Assembly: GCF_902806995.1 (NCBI RefSeq)
Contig: NZ_LR777654.1
Coordinates: 310,001 to 374,000, forward strand
DNA from: Chlamydiifrater volucris
GTDB lineage: Bacteria; Chlamydiota; Chlamydiia; Chlamydiales; Chlamydiaceae
Direction of reading: 5' to 3'
DNA length: 64,000 nucleotides
Shown here: one piece after another, positions 10,116 through 18,695 of the stretch
Position numbering within the stretch: position 1 is the stretch's first letter
Layout: each line of letters starts with the position of its first letter
Position numbers and translations under genes: made by a program
Notes under the pieces: model-generated
The model's input: the letters and a program-made list of their open reading frames with translations, nothing else
Databases searched by the model: none
Told to the model about the DNA's origin: nothing

Positions 10116-11942
10116 TTAAGCTAAAAGCTGTTCTAGTTCATTCAATAATTTAGTAATAAATGAAAAGGCCTTTTCCGAAGGTTTTATACTAGACATGTCT
10201 AAACCTGAATTTTTTAGAATATCTAGAGGAAAATTAGAACCACCGCTTTTTAGGAAAGTTAGGTAATCATCTAAAGACCCTTCTTCACCAGATAAAATTC
10301 TTTCTGCAAAAGAAAGGGAGGCTATGATGCCTGTAGCGTATTGATATACATAGAAATTATAATAAAAGTGGGGGATTCTAGCCCATTCAATAGCAATGTC
10401 TTCTGGCCAGCAAATGCTATCTCCATAGTATCCTTTAAGCAAGTTTCCGTAGGTGAGACTTAAGAAGTCCGGAGTTAAAGGAATACCTTTCTCCACGGCA
10501 GAATGTATTTGATACTCGAAATCCGCAAACATTGTTTGACGAACTAGCGTAGCAAAAATGGTATCCAATGTTCTTGTTATTAGAGAAATTTTCTCGTCTT
10601 TACTTTCAGCCATCTTAATTAGATGCTGCATCAAAAGCATTTCGTTCAAAGTAGAGGCTATTTCTGCAAGAAATATCGGGTATTGAGCATTTTGGTATGA
10701 TTGGTTAAGCACGCTGTATAGGGTATGCATACTGTGACCAGCCTCATGAGCTAAGACAGAGACATCATAAACGGTTCCTGTGTAGTTCAGAAGAATGTAA
10801 GGCATACTGTCATAGCATCCGGAGGAGTAAGCGCCGGACCTCTTGTTGAGGTTTTCGTATCTGTCTACCCAACGATCTGTCGTGATCCCTTGATGAAGTT
10901 TATTTAAGTAATCTTTGCCTAAAGGTTGCAATGCTTCTAAGGTCAAGGCCACGGCTTCTTCGTAACTATACTTTTTTTGGGTGGACTCGGAGATAGGCGC
11001 GTAGATGTCATAAGCAAAGAAAGTATCCAAGCCCAGGGCTTTTTTCTTGATCCTATAGTATCTGCTAGTAGTGTTGATGTTTGATTTTACTGATTCTATT
11101 AGGTTCGTGTAGACATCAACAGGGATGTTGTTTGTAAAGAGCGCTGCTTCTATGCAGGAAGAAAATTTAGATGCTTTAGCCAAAAACCAGTGTGCGTTAA
11201 CACGCCCGAACAACAGATTGGAGAAGGTGTGTTTGTAATTTAAATAACGTTCTCTCTGAGAGAAGTAAGTTGATTTTCTTAATTCCCTATCTGTAGATTG
11301 CATGTATAAAGAAGCGAGGGCATGAGAAACTGGATGAGATTCCCCTTTGGAATCCGTTGCTTGACCAAAAGGAATTTCAGAGTCATTGAGGGAAGAGAAC
11401 GCTTTCATTGTGGCATCTAAAGCAGACATTGAAGAAGCTATGATCGCTTCCTCCCTCTCCGTTCCTGTGTGTTCTGCTGCTCGGAAAATTTTTTCTAAGT
11501 AGAACTTGTAGTTTGATAACTGAGGAGCCGACCGTAGTACTTCAATTGTTTCCAAGGGAAGGTGTACAAGGGCCGGGCGTATCCAAGAAATTTCTTCACT
11601 GAATTGTGTATAGAACAGTGTTATAGCTTTATAATTTTCCCCAGATTCCTTGTTCGTAATGTCTTGGTCATAAGCTAGGTGTGCATACACGTAGAGCTTC
11701 TCTACGGCTCGTTGTCTTGTAAACAGGTTTTCTAGAAGTTGCTTGACTGAGTTAGGGTCAGAAAGGGTGTATTTTTTTTGTGAAATGGTAGAGGATTGGT
11801 CCTGAGATAAGGAAGAGAAGGCTTCTCTCCATGCCTCAACATTGGGGAACATTTGAGTGATGTCCCACGTGTCTTTTTCTTCTATGGAAGATCTGGGCAA
11901 CACCTTTTCTTTTTTGCCTTTTAGGTTTGTGGTTGCTGTCAT
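10116..11942 (-). CDS. pepF: Oligoendopeptidase F (M3 metallopeptidase)
   Basis: 608 residues, standard length for PepF. Cytoplasmic zinc peptidase that cuts oligopeptides, presumably including those imported by the Opp system encoded later in this window. The zinc site is HEAGH at residues 399-403 with the third ligand in LAEIASTLNE (Glu427). An N-terminal oligopeptidase F domain precedes it. The gene is 22 bases downstream of the NIF3 gene on the same strand and ends in a clear terminator, so the two probably form a small operon. No anomaly. Confidence 0.95.
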   Translation of the reverse strand: MTATTNLKGKKEKVLPRSSIEEKDTWDITQMFPNVEAWREAFSSLSQDQSSTISQKKYTLSDPNSVKQLLENLFTRQRAVEKLYVYAHLAYDQDITNKESGENYKAITLFYTQFSEEISWIRPALVHLPLETIEVLRSAPQLSNYKFYLEKIFRAAEHTGTEREEAIIASSMSALDATMKAFSSLNDSEIPFGQATDSKGESHPVSHALASLYMQSTDRELRKSTYFSQRERYLNYKHTFSNLLFGRVNAHWFLAKASKFSSCIEAALFTNNIPVDVYTNLIESVKSNINTTSRYYRIKKKALGLDTFFAYDIYAPISESTQKKYSYEEAVALTLEALQPLGKDYLNKLHQGITTDRWVDRYENLNKRSGAYSSGCYDSMPYILLNYTGTVYDVSVLAHEAGHSMHTLYSVLNQSYQNAQYPIFLAEIASTLNEMLLMQHLIKMAESKDEKISLITRTLDTIFATLVRQTMFADFEYQIHSAVEKGIPLTPDFLSLTYGNLLKGYYGDSICWPEDIAIEWARIPHFYYNFYVYQYATGIIASLSFAERILSGEEGSLDDYLTFLKSGGSNFPLDILKNSGLDMSSIKPSEKAFSFITKLLNELEQLLA

Positions 11943-11964
11943 GTGTCTGTCCTCGCCTGGTGGG

Positions 11965-12792
11965 TTAGAATGGGTTGTCTGTATCGAGAAATACTGCTGG
12001 TAGGGAAAACTCTTTTTGAATGTAGGTTGCCAATAGCTTCACCCCTATCCGTTCTGTATTTGTATGTCCGAAAGCAAAGAAGTTGATACGTTCTTCGTGA
12101 GCAAGGGACCACGCAGGTTCATCGAAATTCCCTGTAATGAAACAGTCGAAGCCTTCTTTTGCTGCCAAAGAAATTTCTTTATAAGCCCCTCCCGAAATGA
12201 GGGCTGCAGAAGAAACAACAGATTTTCCAGCCTGGACACAGGCTAAAGCTTTACTTCCGTAATAATCGGAGAGGAGGTTTTGAAATTTCTCTACGGGCAT
12301 TGGGGGGAACTGACCTGAAACACCGATATTTAAAGAGGGAGGGCCAAAAGGGGATATTTGACTCCATCCCAAAGCTTTAGCAGCCCCGGCATTATTGCCC
12401 AAAATAGGGTGTGCGTCCAGGGGTAAGTGATACGCTATCAGGTTGATATTTCGAGATATCAACGCTTGTGCTCTGACAAACAGATGTCCCGTAAGAGTGC
12501 GCAGTCCAGGCCAGAAAATTCCGTGATGCACTATTAGAGTTTGAATTCCAGTTTTTGCGGCAAGCTCTATGGTTCTTAGATCGGCTGTCACGGCTGTAGC
12601 GACTTGACCTACCGGGGCCTGCTCTTTGCCTACCTGCAATCCATTGGGGCAACAGTCTTTGAACAGGTGAGGGGTAAGCAACGAGTCCAAAGCGTCAAGG
12701 AGTTCTTTAACCAGCATATGTACAGGAATCTTTTGAAAAACCAAGAGCTGCTGATTAAACGACATTTTCAGTTTTTTTGAAATAAAAAACAC
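11965..12792 (-). CDS. NIF3/YbgI (DUF34) family metal-binding protein
   Basis: Matches the NIF3 family (older name GTP cyclohydrolase I type 2), toroidal hexamers with a dinuclear metal site. Metal-ligand motifs are VHHGIFW near the N-terminus and the C-terminal His in FAFGHTNTERIG. NGLQVG and ISGGAYKEI are also typical. Cellular role in bacteria is unsettled. Start is uncertain: GTG at 12792 gives 275 aa, ATG at 12765 (MSFNQQ) 266 aa, and ATG at 12717 (MLVKELLDALDSLL) matches the usual family N-terminus best. None has a good ribosome site. Divergent from rpiA, in line with pepF. Confidence 0.88.
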   Translation of the reverse strand: MFFISKKLKMSFNQQLLVFQKIPVHMLVKELLDALDSLLTPHLFKDCCPNGLQVGKEQAPVGQVATAVTADLRTIELAAKTGIQTLIVHHGIFWPGLRTLTGHLFVRAQALISRNINLIAYHLPLDAHPILGNNAGAAKALGWSQISPFGPPSLNIGVSGQFPPMPVEKFQNLLSDYYGSKALACVQAGKSVVSSAALISGGAYKEISLAAKEGFDCFITGNFDEPAWSLAHEERINFFAFGHTNTERIGVKLLATYIQKEFSLPAVFLDTDNPF

Positions 12793-12931
12793 TTTCTTAA
12801 TTCCTTGTCTAGAAAGACCTTATTTTGCTTGAAATTCTTAGAATTTAGTAAAAGATTTTTCTTTCTTTTGGTTGTTGATTTTGCGAAACATTTTTCTTGT
12901 TTTAGTGTTGCTAGAAGAAAGTTTTTTTTCA

Positions 12932-12960
12932 TTGAGATTCTCTACTTCTTCTCCTATGCT
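12932..12960 (+). promoter_or_regulatory. Predicted sigma-66 promoter for rpiA operon
   Basis: TTGAGA, 17-base spacer, TATGCT. It lies in the T-rich gap between the divergent NIF3 and rpiA genes and would give a leader of about 30 bases. No other feature is visible in this 200-base gap. Confidence 0.5.
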
Positions 12961-12997
12961 TTCGTTATGCCTTCAATTTTAATGAATATTTTTGTCT

Positions 12998-13705
12998 ATG
13001 GTTCTTGATTCTAATAAACAGTCAGAGCTAAAAAGGGTTTTAGCTAAAAAGGCTGCACAGGAAGTTGCTTCTGGGATGTTTATCGGTCTGGGGACTGGCT
13101 CTACGGCTTCGTTGTTTATCAATGAGTTAGCGGTAAGGGTAAGGGAGGAAAAGCTTGTCGTAGAGGCTGTGGCTTCTTCACTTTCCTCGGAGCGTCTAGC
13201 AACTCAGCTGGGGATTAGGCTGTTGTCAAACTTTGATTATCCACAGCTGGATTTGACGATTGATGGTGCAGATGAGGTGGATCCTTTTTGTCGATTGATC
13301 AAAGGTGGAGGAGGAGCCATGACTCGAGAGAAGATAGTTATGTCTTCCTCTTCTCGGACGATTATTTTGGTTGATGAAACTAAAGAGGTAGATGTTTTAG
13401 GAGCTTTTGGGGTTCCCGTGGAAATTTTACGTTTTGGAGCCAATGCAACCATTCGCCAGTTGAGCGAAATAGGATACTCTGGGGATTTTCGTAGAAAAAA
13501 TAACGAGATTGTTTTTAGCGATAATGGAAATCCTATATTTGACATTAGTTTCCCAAGGCAATTTGTTAATCCACAAGAAGATATAAACAAGATGTTAGCG
13601 GTTCCCGGTGTCATCGAAGTGGGTTTGGTTATTGGTGAATACGAGGTTTGGGTTGGTGCTATGGATGGAAGTATTCGGAAAAAGATTTCGCAAAAAAAAG
13701 GGTAA
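12998..13705 (+). CDS. rpiA: Ribose-5-phosphate isomerase A
   Basis: Interconverts ribose-5-phosphate and ribulose-5-phosphate in the pentose phosphate pathway. Start placed at ATG 12998 (MVLDSNKQSELK); an upstream in-frame TTG at 12992 is less likely. Family motifs are present: phosphate-binding GLGTGSTASLF, the catalytic DGADEVDP and KGGGGAMTREKI. 235 residues, normal length. It is followed after 3 bases by the BFN-domain gene, starting a compact plus-strand gene run. The ribosome site is weak, so expression level may depend on other features. Confidence 0.95.
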   Translation: MVLDSNKQSELKRVLAKKAAQEVASGMFIGLGTGSTASLFINELAVRVREEKLVVEAVASSLSSERLATQLGIRLLSNFDYPQLDLTIDGADEVDPFCRLIKGGGGAMTREKIVMSSSSRTIILVDETKEVDVLGAFGVPVEILRFGANATIRQLSEIGYSGDFRRKNNEIVFSDNGNPIFDISFPRQFVNPQEDINKMLAVPGVIEVGLVIGEYEVWVGAMDGSIRKKISQKKG

Positions 13706-13708
13706 GGA

Positions 13709-14146
13709 ATGAATCTGAGTAAGGCTACGCCTTTTGTACCTTTGACTTTTCAAAAGCTTGTAAGTTTTCGTAACTACGCAGGAATTATTTTGGGGAACAG
13801 TGAGAAAAAATTTGCTATATACGGCCATCCCTCTATGGCGGAATCTTTTTGTTTTCGGTCTAGTGTAGAAAGAGAAGAAGATCCTTCCAGACCTCTTTCT
13901 CATGATTTGCTAAATTTTATACTTTCTGGATTAGACGTTAGAGTGCTTTACGTTTTGATTAATGACTACAGAGATAATGTTTTTTATAGTCGGATCTTTC
14001 TTGAGCCTTGTTTTACGGAAGGGATATCGAGGATTGTAGAGATCGATGCTCGTCCTAGTGATAGCATCCCTTTAGCACTAGCGAATAAAGCTCCGGTGTT
14101 TTGTTTGCAAAGTGTTTTTGAAAATGTCGTACGCTATGAAGAATAG
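13709..14146 (+). CDS. Bifunctional nuclease (BFN/DUF151) domain protein
   Basis: 145 residues. The segment from residue ~75 (LYVLINDYRDNVFYSRIFLE, then IDARPSDSIPLALANKAPVF) matches the DUF151/BFN core; IDARPSDSIxLALRxxxPI is the diagnostic pattern. In other organisms this fold shows DNase/RNase activity, but the biochemical role in chlamydiae is unknown. Three bases after rpiA and 13 before yqgE, so co-transcribed. N-terminal residues 1-70 carry less conserved beta-rich sequence of the same domain. Confidence 0.8.
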   Translation: MNLSKATPFVPLTFQKLVSFRNYAGIILGNSEKKFAIYGHPSMAESFCFRSSVEREEDPSRPLSHDLLNFILSGLDVRVLYVLINDYRDNVFYSRIFLEPCFTEGISRIVEIDARPSDSIPLALANKAPVFCLQSVFENVVRYEE

Positions 14147-14159
14147 ATTCTATTGATAG

Positions 14160-14741
14160 ATGGAAAAGAATATGCTTAAAAAATCTTATGTATCTCTGAA
14201 AAAAGGTGTTTTTCTTGTAGCCTCTCCAGATATGGATAAAAGCGTTTTTTCTCGTAGTGTAATTTTGCTTTGCGAGCATAGTGTTGCTGGATCTTTCGGA
14301 CTGATGTTGAACAGAACGTTAGCGTTGGATTTATCTGATGAAATTTTTTCTCTGGAAAATGTAACTAATGAGAATGCGCGCTTTTGTATGGGTGGCCCTA
14401 TTCAAGCTAACCAGATGATGTTGTTGCATACCCGTGGGCATATACCAGACCAGACACTAGAAATCTGCCCTTCCGTCTATTTGGGTGGAGATGTTAATTT
14501 TTTGCAAGAAATAGCCTCTGATCCGACAAGTCCTTCTCTATGTCTTTGCTTCGGTTATTCAGGATGGCAGGGAGGGCAATTAGAAAAAGAGTTTTTGGAA
14601 GGATTATGGTTTACTTGTCCCGCATCTTCTCAAAAGATTTTTGAATCCAATCCGGGGTCTTTGTGGGAAGATCTTTTGAGGGAAATGGGTGCTAGATATG
14701 CATCTTTGGCGACTGTTCCGGAAAATCTATCGTTAAACTAA
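14160..14741 (+). CDS. yqgE: YqgE/AlgH (UPF0301) family protein
   Basis: 193 residues of the YqgE/AlgH fold: early KGVFLVASPDM, then FSRSVILLCEHSVAGSFGLMLNR, GGPIQANQMMLLH, and CFGYSGWQGGQLEKE. Widely conserved, function unknown; sometimes annotated as a transcriptional regulator without good evidence. An alternative start at 14172 (MLKKSYVSL) is possible. Same strand and close spacing to the BFN gene; a promoter for hemL lies just downstream. Confidence 0.88.
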   Translation: MEKNMLKKSYVSLKKGVFLVASPDMDKSVFSRSVILLCEHSVAGSFGLMLNRTLALDLSDEIFSLENVTNENARFCMGGPIQANQMMLLHTRGHIPDQTLEICPSVYLGGDVNFLQEIASDPTSPSLCLCFGYSGWQGGQLEKEFLEGLWFTCPASSQKIFESNPGSLWEDLLREMGARYASLATVPENLSLN

Positions 14742-14781
14742 ATTTTTATTGCTTAAAACAGCTCTTGTTTAAGGCTATTGC

Positions 14782-14810
14782 TTGCATTATTCTTTTTTCA
14801 CTTCTAAAAT
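14782..14810 (+). promoter_or_regulatory. Predicted sigma-66 promoter for hemL
   Basis: TTGCAT, 17-base spacer, TAAAAT in the gap between yqgE and hemL. It supports starting hemL at the downstream ATG 14845 rather than at the TTG 14782, which lies inside the -35 box. Confidence 0.55.
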
Positions 14811-14844
14811 TTGTTTTTCTTTTCATAAAAAGTGGTTAGAGAAA

Positions 14845-16173
14845 ATGCCTAGTCTTTGTCTCCCCCAAGAAAAAGAAATTTGTCAATACTCCTTTTCTCG
14901 AGCTCAAAGGGTTTTCCCTGGAGGAGTGAACTCTCCTGTACGAGCCTGTAAAGCTGTTGGGATTACGCCTCCAGTCGTCGCCAGTGCTCAGGGGTACACC
15001 ATTGTTTCGGCTGATGGAAGAGAGTTTGTAGATTTTTGCTGCTCCTGGGGATCTTTAATTCATGGCCATGCGCATCCTAATACGGTCTCTGCTGTTTCAG
15101 CAGCTTTGGGGCTAGGGACTTCGTACGGATTAACTTCTTGCCAGGAAATTCGTTTTGCGGAGCTCTTGTTGTCCATTCCAGAGTGCTCTGACTGCCAGGT
15201 GCGGTTTGTTTCTTCTGGGACAGAGGCTGCCATGACGGCAGTCAGACTAGCCAGAGGTATTACTAGAAGGCAGATAATAGTGAAATTTGTCGGTGGGTAT
15301 CATGGTCATGCGGATGTGTTGATGAAGGACTCTTTCATAGAGGACATCGTTGAAGGTCGAGTGGATAAGTCTTTCTTATGGGGGGATTTTCCTTTGTTAT
15401 CGGTACACTACAACGACGTGAATGGGTTGCGAACTTGCATGGAGCTTTTTAAAGATCAAATAGCAGCCATCATTGTGGAACCCATAGCTGCCAATATGGG
15501 GCTTATTGCTCCGACTGAAGAGTTTGTTAAGGAGATAAATACTAGTTGCCGTAAATATGGGTGCCTCTTAGTCACTGATGAGGTCGTCACTGGGTATCGA
15601 TTGAAGGCAGGAGGGATTGCCGAAATTTTAGGTTGGAGCCCTGATATTCGTGTTTTTGGAAAAATTATCGGGGGAGGCTTCCCTGTTGCAGCCATCATGG
15701 CAAGAAAAGAGCTTATGGAATATTTATCTCCCCAGGGGCAAGTTTTTCAAGCGGGGACATTGTCGGGAAATCCTATAGCCATGGTGGCAGGATATGTTTC
15801 TGTACAAGCTTGTTTAGGACCTTCTTTTTACTCTAATCTTTCGGTTGCGTCAGAGACTCTTCTTGAGCCGATACGTTCCTTAATTCTCCGTCGTTCTTTA
15901 CCGGTTCAACTTGTCAGTGAAGGATCTATGTTTGGGTTTTTCTTTTTGGACTCTCCTGTGACTAATCTTGAAATGGCTAGTTCTTGTGACATTAATAAAT
16001 TTTCTCTTTTCTACAGGAATGTATTCGATTTAGGAATTTATCTTTCCCCATCGCCTTTTGAAGTGAATTTTATTTCAGCTGCGCATGATCTTCCCGCGTT
16101 GGAAATGGCTTCAGAAAAGATTTGTCGTGCCCTTTTACAGACTTTTGATACGAATAGTATGGACATTGCATGA
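14845..16173 (+). CDS. hemL: Glutamate-1-semialdehyde 2,1-aminomutase
   Basis: PLP enzyme that makes 5-aminolevulinate in the C5 haem pathway. Start placed at ATG 14845 (MPSLCLPQEKE), giving 443 residues, normal for HemL; the upstream in-frame extension overlaps the promoter. Motifs: FPGGVNSPVRACKAVG at the N-terminus, FVSSGTEAAMTAVRLAR, VTDEVVTGYR, and the Schiff-base lysine in VFGKIIGGGFPVA (Lys273). Its stop overlaps the following permease gene by 4 bases (ATGA), so it is translationally coupled to the Mla-type genes though functionally unrelated. Confidence 0.93.
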   Translation: MPSLCLPQEKEICQYSFSRAQRVFPGGVNSPVRACKAVGITPPVVASAQGYTIVSADGREFVDFCCSWGSLIHGHAHPNTVSAVSAALGLGTSYGLTSCQEIRFAELLLSIPECSDCQVRFVSSGTEAAMTAVRLARGITRRQIIVKFVGGYHGHADVLMKDSFIEDIVEGRVDKSFLWGDFPLLSVHYNDVNGLRTCMELFKDQIAAIIVEPIAANMGLIAPTEEFVKEINTSCRKYGCLLVTDEVVTGYRLKAGGIAEILGWSPDIRVFGKIIGGGFPVAAIMARKELMEYLSPQGQVFQAGTLSGNPIAMVAGYVSVQACLGPSFYSNLSVASETLLEPIRSLILRRSLPVQLVSEGSMFGFFFLDSPVTNLEMASSCDINKFSLFYRNVFDLGIYLSPSPFEVNFISAAHDLPALEMASEKICRALLQTFDTNSMDIA

Positions 16174-16961
16174 AAGAAAGATCAAAAGGGGTTTTTTTGA
16201 AGTGTTTAGCTTTTCTTTGTTATCTACCTGAAGGTATTGGGAGATGGGTGTATTTCGTTTATTCTGTAGCGAAAGCTTTCTCTTTGAGGAGACACACGGT
16301 AAGTGCCTTTCTTCATCAGTGTTATGAAATTGGGGTCTCTTCCCTCCCTGTTGCGATGCTAACGGGAGGATTTACTGGAGTAGTTCTGTCGTTTCAGTCG
16401 TATTATCAGTTAGGAGTTCATGGGTTGTCCTGCGCCATAGGTTTTTTTGTTGTCAAAAGTATGCTTGTAGAAGTAGGACCTGTTCTCACTGCGTTGATAT
16501 TAGCTGGTCGTGTTGGGGGGGCGATAGCTGCTTTTATCGGCACCATACAAATGACGGAGCAAGCATGTGCTATGAGGACAATGGGAGTCAATCCCCTTGA
16601 ATACTTCGCTCTTCCGAGGATTTTGGCTGGTATACTGGTGACTCCTATAGTATCCATTGTTTCTTCTTGGGCGGGGATTTTGTCTGGGTGGCTTCTTTGT
16701 GTGGCGGGATTTCACATGGGAAGTTCTGAGTACTGGAGTATGGTCTTAGGAAATATTGGGCATGATGATGTAGTTATAATATTAGTAAAATCCTTGATTT
16801 TTGGTTTTGTAATCACTTCAACAGGTTGTTATAGGGGGTTTCAAGTCAACAAAGCTGCCAATGAGGTTTGCGCAGTGACGACTTCTGCTGTGGTGTCTTC
16901 ATATATGGCTTTAATTTTTCTAAATAGCTTGGTCACAGTCATCTTTAACATGATAGTTTAG
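16170..16961 (+). CDS. mlaE: MlaE-type lipid ABC transporter permease
   Basis: 263 residues with five or six membrane segments and the MlaE/YrbE signature: ALILAGRVGGAIAAFIGTIQMTEQACAMRTMGVNP, where the ExxA-like elbow follows a Gly-rich turn. Inner-membrane permease of an MCE-type system that moves phospholipid between inner and outer membrane. It overlaps hemL by 4 bases and is followed by the ATPase and MCE subunits. Only three components are encoded here; no MlaC or MlaB is visible, as in other minimal Mce systems. Confidence 0.9.
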   Translation: MKERSKGVFLKCLAFLCYLPEGIGRWVYFVYSVAKAFSLRRHTVSAFLHQCYEIGVSSLPVAMLTGGFTGVVLSFQSYYQLGVHGLSCAIGFFVVKSMLVEVGPVLTALILAGRVGGAIAAFIGTIQMTEQACAMRTMGVNPLEYFALPRILAGILVTPIVSIVSSWAGILSGWLLCVAGFHMGSSEYWSMVLGNIGHDDVVIILVKSLIFGFVITSTGCYRGFQVNKAANEVCAVTTSAVVSSYMALIFLNSLVTVIFNMIV

Positions 16962-16970
16962 GGCGGGGGT

Positions 16971-17795
16971 ATGTTTCGCATTATTAAAATGCCACATCAG
17001 AAATCGTCATCAGTATTTCCTGGGGTATTTCATAATCGATTGATTATTATGGATAGTATCAGCAAAAGGTATCCAGATGCTCGAAAAGGTCACAAGCTTA
17101 TATTGGATAAAGTCAGTTTGGAGTTATCTTCAGGGGAACTTTTGGTGATTTTAGGGAAGTCGGGGACAGGTAAAAGTGTCCTTTTAAGGCACATAGTAGG
17201 GCTGGAAAAGCCTGATTCAGGGAAAGTGTACTATGCTCCTGATCTAAGGAATGATAAGGGAGGGCTAAAAAAAAACGCCATAGGCCTGGTCTTCCAAGGA
17301 GGGGCGCTGTTTGATTTTCTCTCTGTTAAGGAAAATATTGCTTTCCCCTTGCGTTTTCACAAAGACTCTTTACCTAAAGAAAAAGATTTGCGAGAAGAAG
17401 TTATTAGAAATAAGGTGTCTCAGGCATTATCTGAGGTGGGATTGGAAGGAATAGAAGATTGTATGCCTTCGGAGCTTTCCGGAGGGATGAGAAAAAGAGT
17501 TTCTCTGGCTCGATCGATGGTGTATTCTCCTAAAGTTCTCCTTTATGACGAACCCACCTCTGGATTGGATCCAATTACGAGCAGGGAAATAGCTCAGTTG
17601 ATCATAAGATTGCGTAATGAAAAAGGGGTTTGTGGAATAGTGGTGACTCATGACATGACCTTAGCGAGGGATGTTGCGGATCGGATAGCTATACACCATG
17701 AGGGGCGTTTGGAGTACGTAAGTCGCGATATATCGAATAATTATGGCAGTCATCCCCTGTTGAGTCAGTTTTTTCAACGTAATGTTTATTTGTAA
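16971..17795 (+). CDS. mlaF: MlaF-type lipid ABC transporter ATPase
   Basis: 274 residues. Walker A is GKSGTGKSVLL, ABC signature LSGGMRKRVSLARS, Walker B VLLYDEPTSGLDP and switch His in VVTHDM. LSGGMRKR is the form typical of Mla/Mce ATPases. Residues 1-23 precede the ABC domain and are unusual, so the true start may be the ATG at about residue 7 or 27 (MDSISKRYPD). Nine bases after mlaE and 11 before the MCE gene: one operon. Cytoplasmic face of the inner membrane. Confidence 0.92.
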   Translation: MFRIIKMPHQKSSSVFPGVFHNRLIIMDSISKRYPDARKGHKLILDKVSLELSSGELLVILGKSGTGKSVLLRHIVGLEKPDSGKVYYAPDLRNDKGGLKKNAIGLVFQGGALFDFLSVKENIAFPLRFHKDSLPKEKDLREEVIRNKVSQALSEVGLEGIEDCMPSELSGGMRKRVSLARSMVYSPKVLLYDEPTSGLDPITSREIAQLIIRLRNEKGVCGIVVTHDMTLARDVADRIAIHHEGRLEYVSRDISNNYGSHPLLSQFFQRNVYL

Positions 17796-17806
17796 CGGAT
17801 TTTAGT

Positions 17807-18619
17807 ATGGAGTCTTTGGAAAGAAAAACTATGTTTTCCCTTGGAATCTTTGTTTTACTAGGGATCTTAGGATTTTCGTCGATAATTTGGTTTTTCTCTA
17901 AGAGAAGTATTTCTGGAAACCAAGAATTTCGTGTTGCTTTCACAGATATTGGAGGTGTTTCTAAGGGAGCGGAAGTTTTATTTGCGGGTAAACATATAGG
18001 CAGTGTTGTTGGCATTCGCAGCATAGTAGATAGTGGTTTGTCTGATTCTTTGGGGCACTTGTATGCCTATGAGCTGATACTTCGTCTAGACGATTCCGTA
18101 AAAGTTTACAAGGAAGACGCTTTCACTATTACTTCTCCGAGAATTATAGGGGAGCGGGTAATACATATAATTCCAAAGACCAAGGAGAGAATTCCTGAGA
18201 ATTTGTTGTTACCTCAATCATTATCTTTCGGTGTTAACAAGGATCCTGTTAAACAAATAGGAGACTTCACTAAGCTTGTTCAGGATTTAGTGGATATAGC
18301 CTCAGAAGAAATTGTTAACGTGTCACATTCCATAATTTCCGTCTCAGAAATTATTAAGAAATCTTTAGTAAATAATGATAATGAGTTTTTGACTAGCAAG
18401 CTTGTAGCTACAGCCAATTCTGTGAAAAAAAGTGCAGACAGAATGGCTGATTGTTTAGAAAATGTGCATTCAAACAGTGTGAAAGACGTTTTGGAAAACA
18501 TAGAAGAAATTTCGAGTGATATTCGTTCTTATGGGATTTTTTATCGGTACAACAGAGATTGGAAACGATTTGATAAACAGAGAAAATTGAAAAGGCAAGA
18601 AGTGGTTTCTAAGGAATAA
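17807..18619 (+). CDS. mlaD: MlaD-type MCE-domain protein
   Basis: 270 residues. One N-terminal membrane anchor (about residues 10-33, LGIFVLLGILGFSSIIWFF), then a single MCE domain beginning FRVAFTDIGGVSKGAEVLFAGKHIGSV, and a helical C-terminal region rich in Ser/Asp/Lys. Substrate-binding hexamer in the periplasm that works with the MlaE/MlaF pair just upstream. The helical tail suggests a needle or bundle beyond the ring, but that is inference. Followed by a 76-base gap with no terminator before clpB. Confidence 0.88.
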   Translation: MESLERKTMFSLGIFVLLGILGFSSIIWFFSKRSISGNQEFRVAFTDIGGVSKGAEVLFAGKHIGSVVGIRSIVDSGLSDSLGHLYAYELILRLDDSVKVYKEDAFTITSPRIIGERVIHIIPKTKERIPENLLLPQSLSFGVNKDPVKQIGDFTKLVQDLVDIASEEIVNVSHSIISVSEIIKKSLVNNDNEFLTSKLVATANSVKKSADRMADCLENVHSNSVKDVLENIEEISSDIRSYGIFYRYNRDWKRFDKQRKLKRQEVVSKE

Positions 18620-18695
18620 GGATGGGGTTTTTTCTCTTTTCTTTTATTTCCTTTAAAGATTATGAACGACTTCTGGTTTAACGATTAGGGAGTAC

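Noticed and set aside
12793-12997. 67-codon Phe-rich frame before rpiA
   Set aside because: Overlaps the promoter and the T-rich gap; low-complexity translation.
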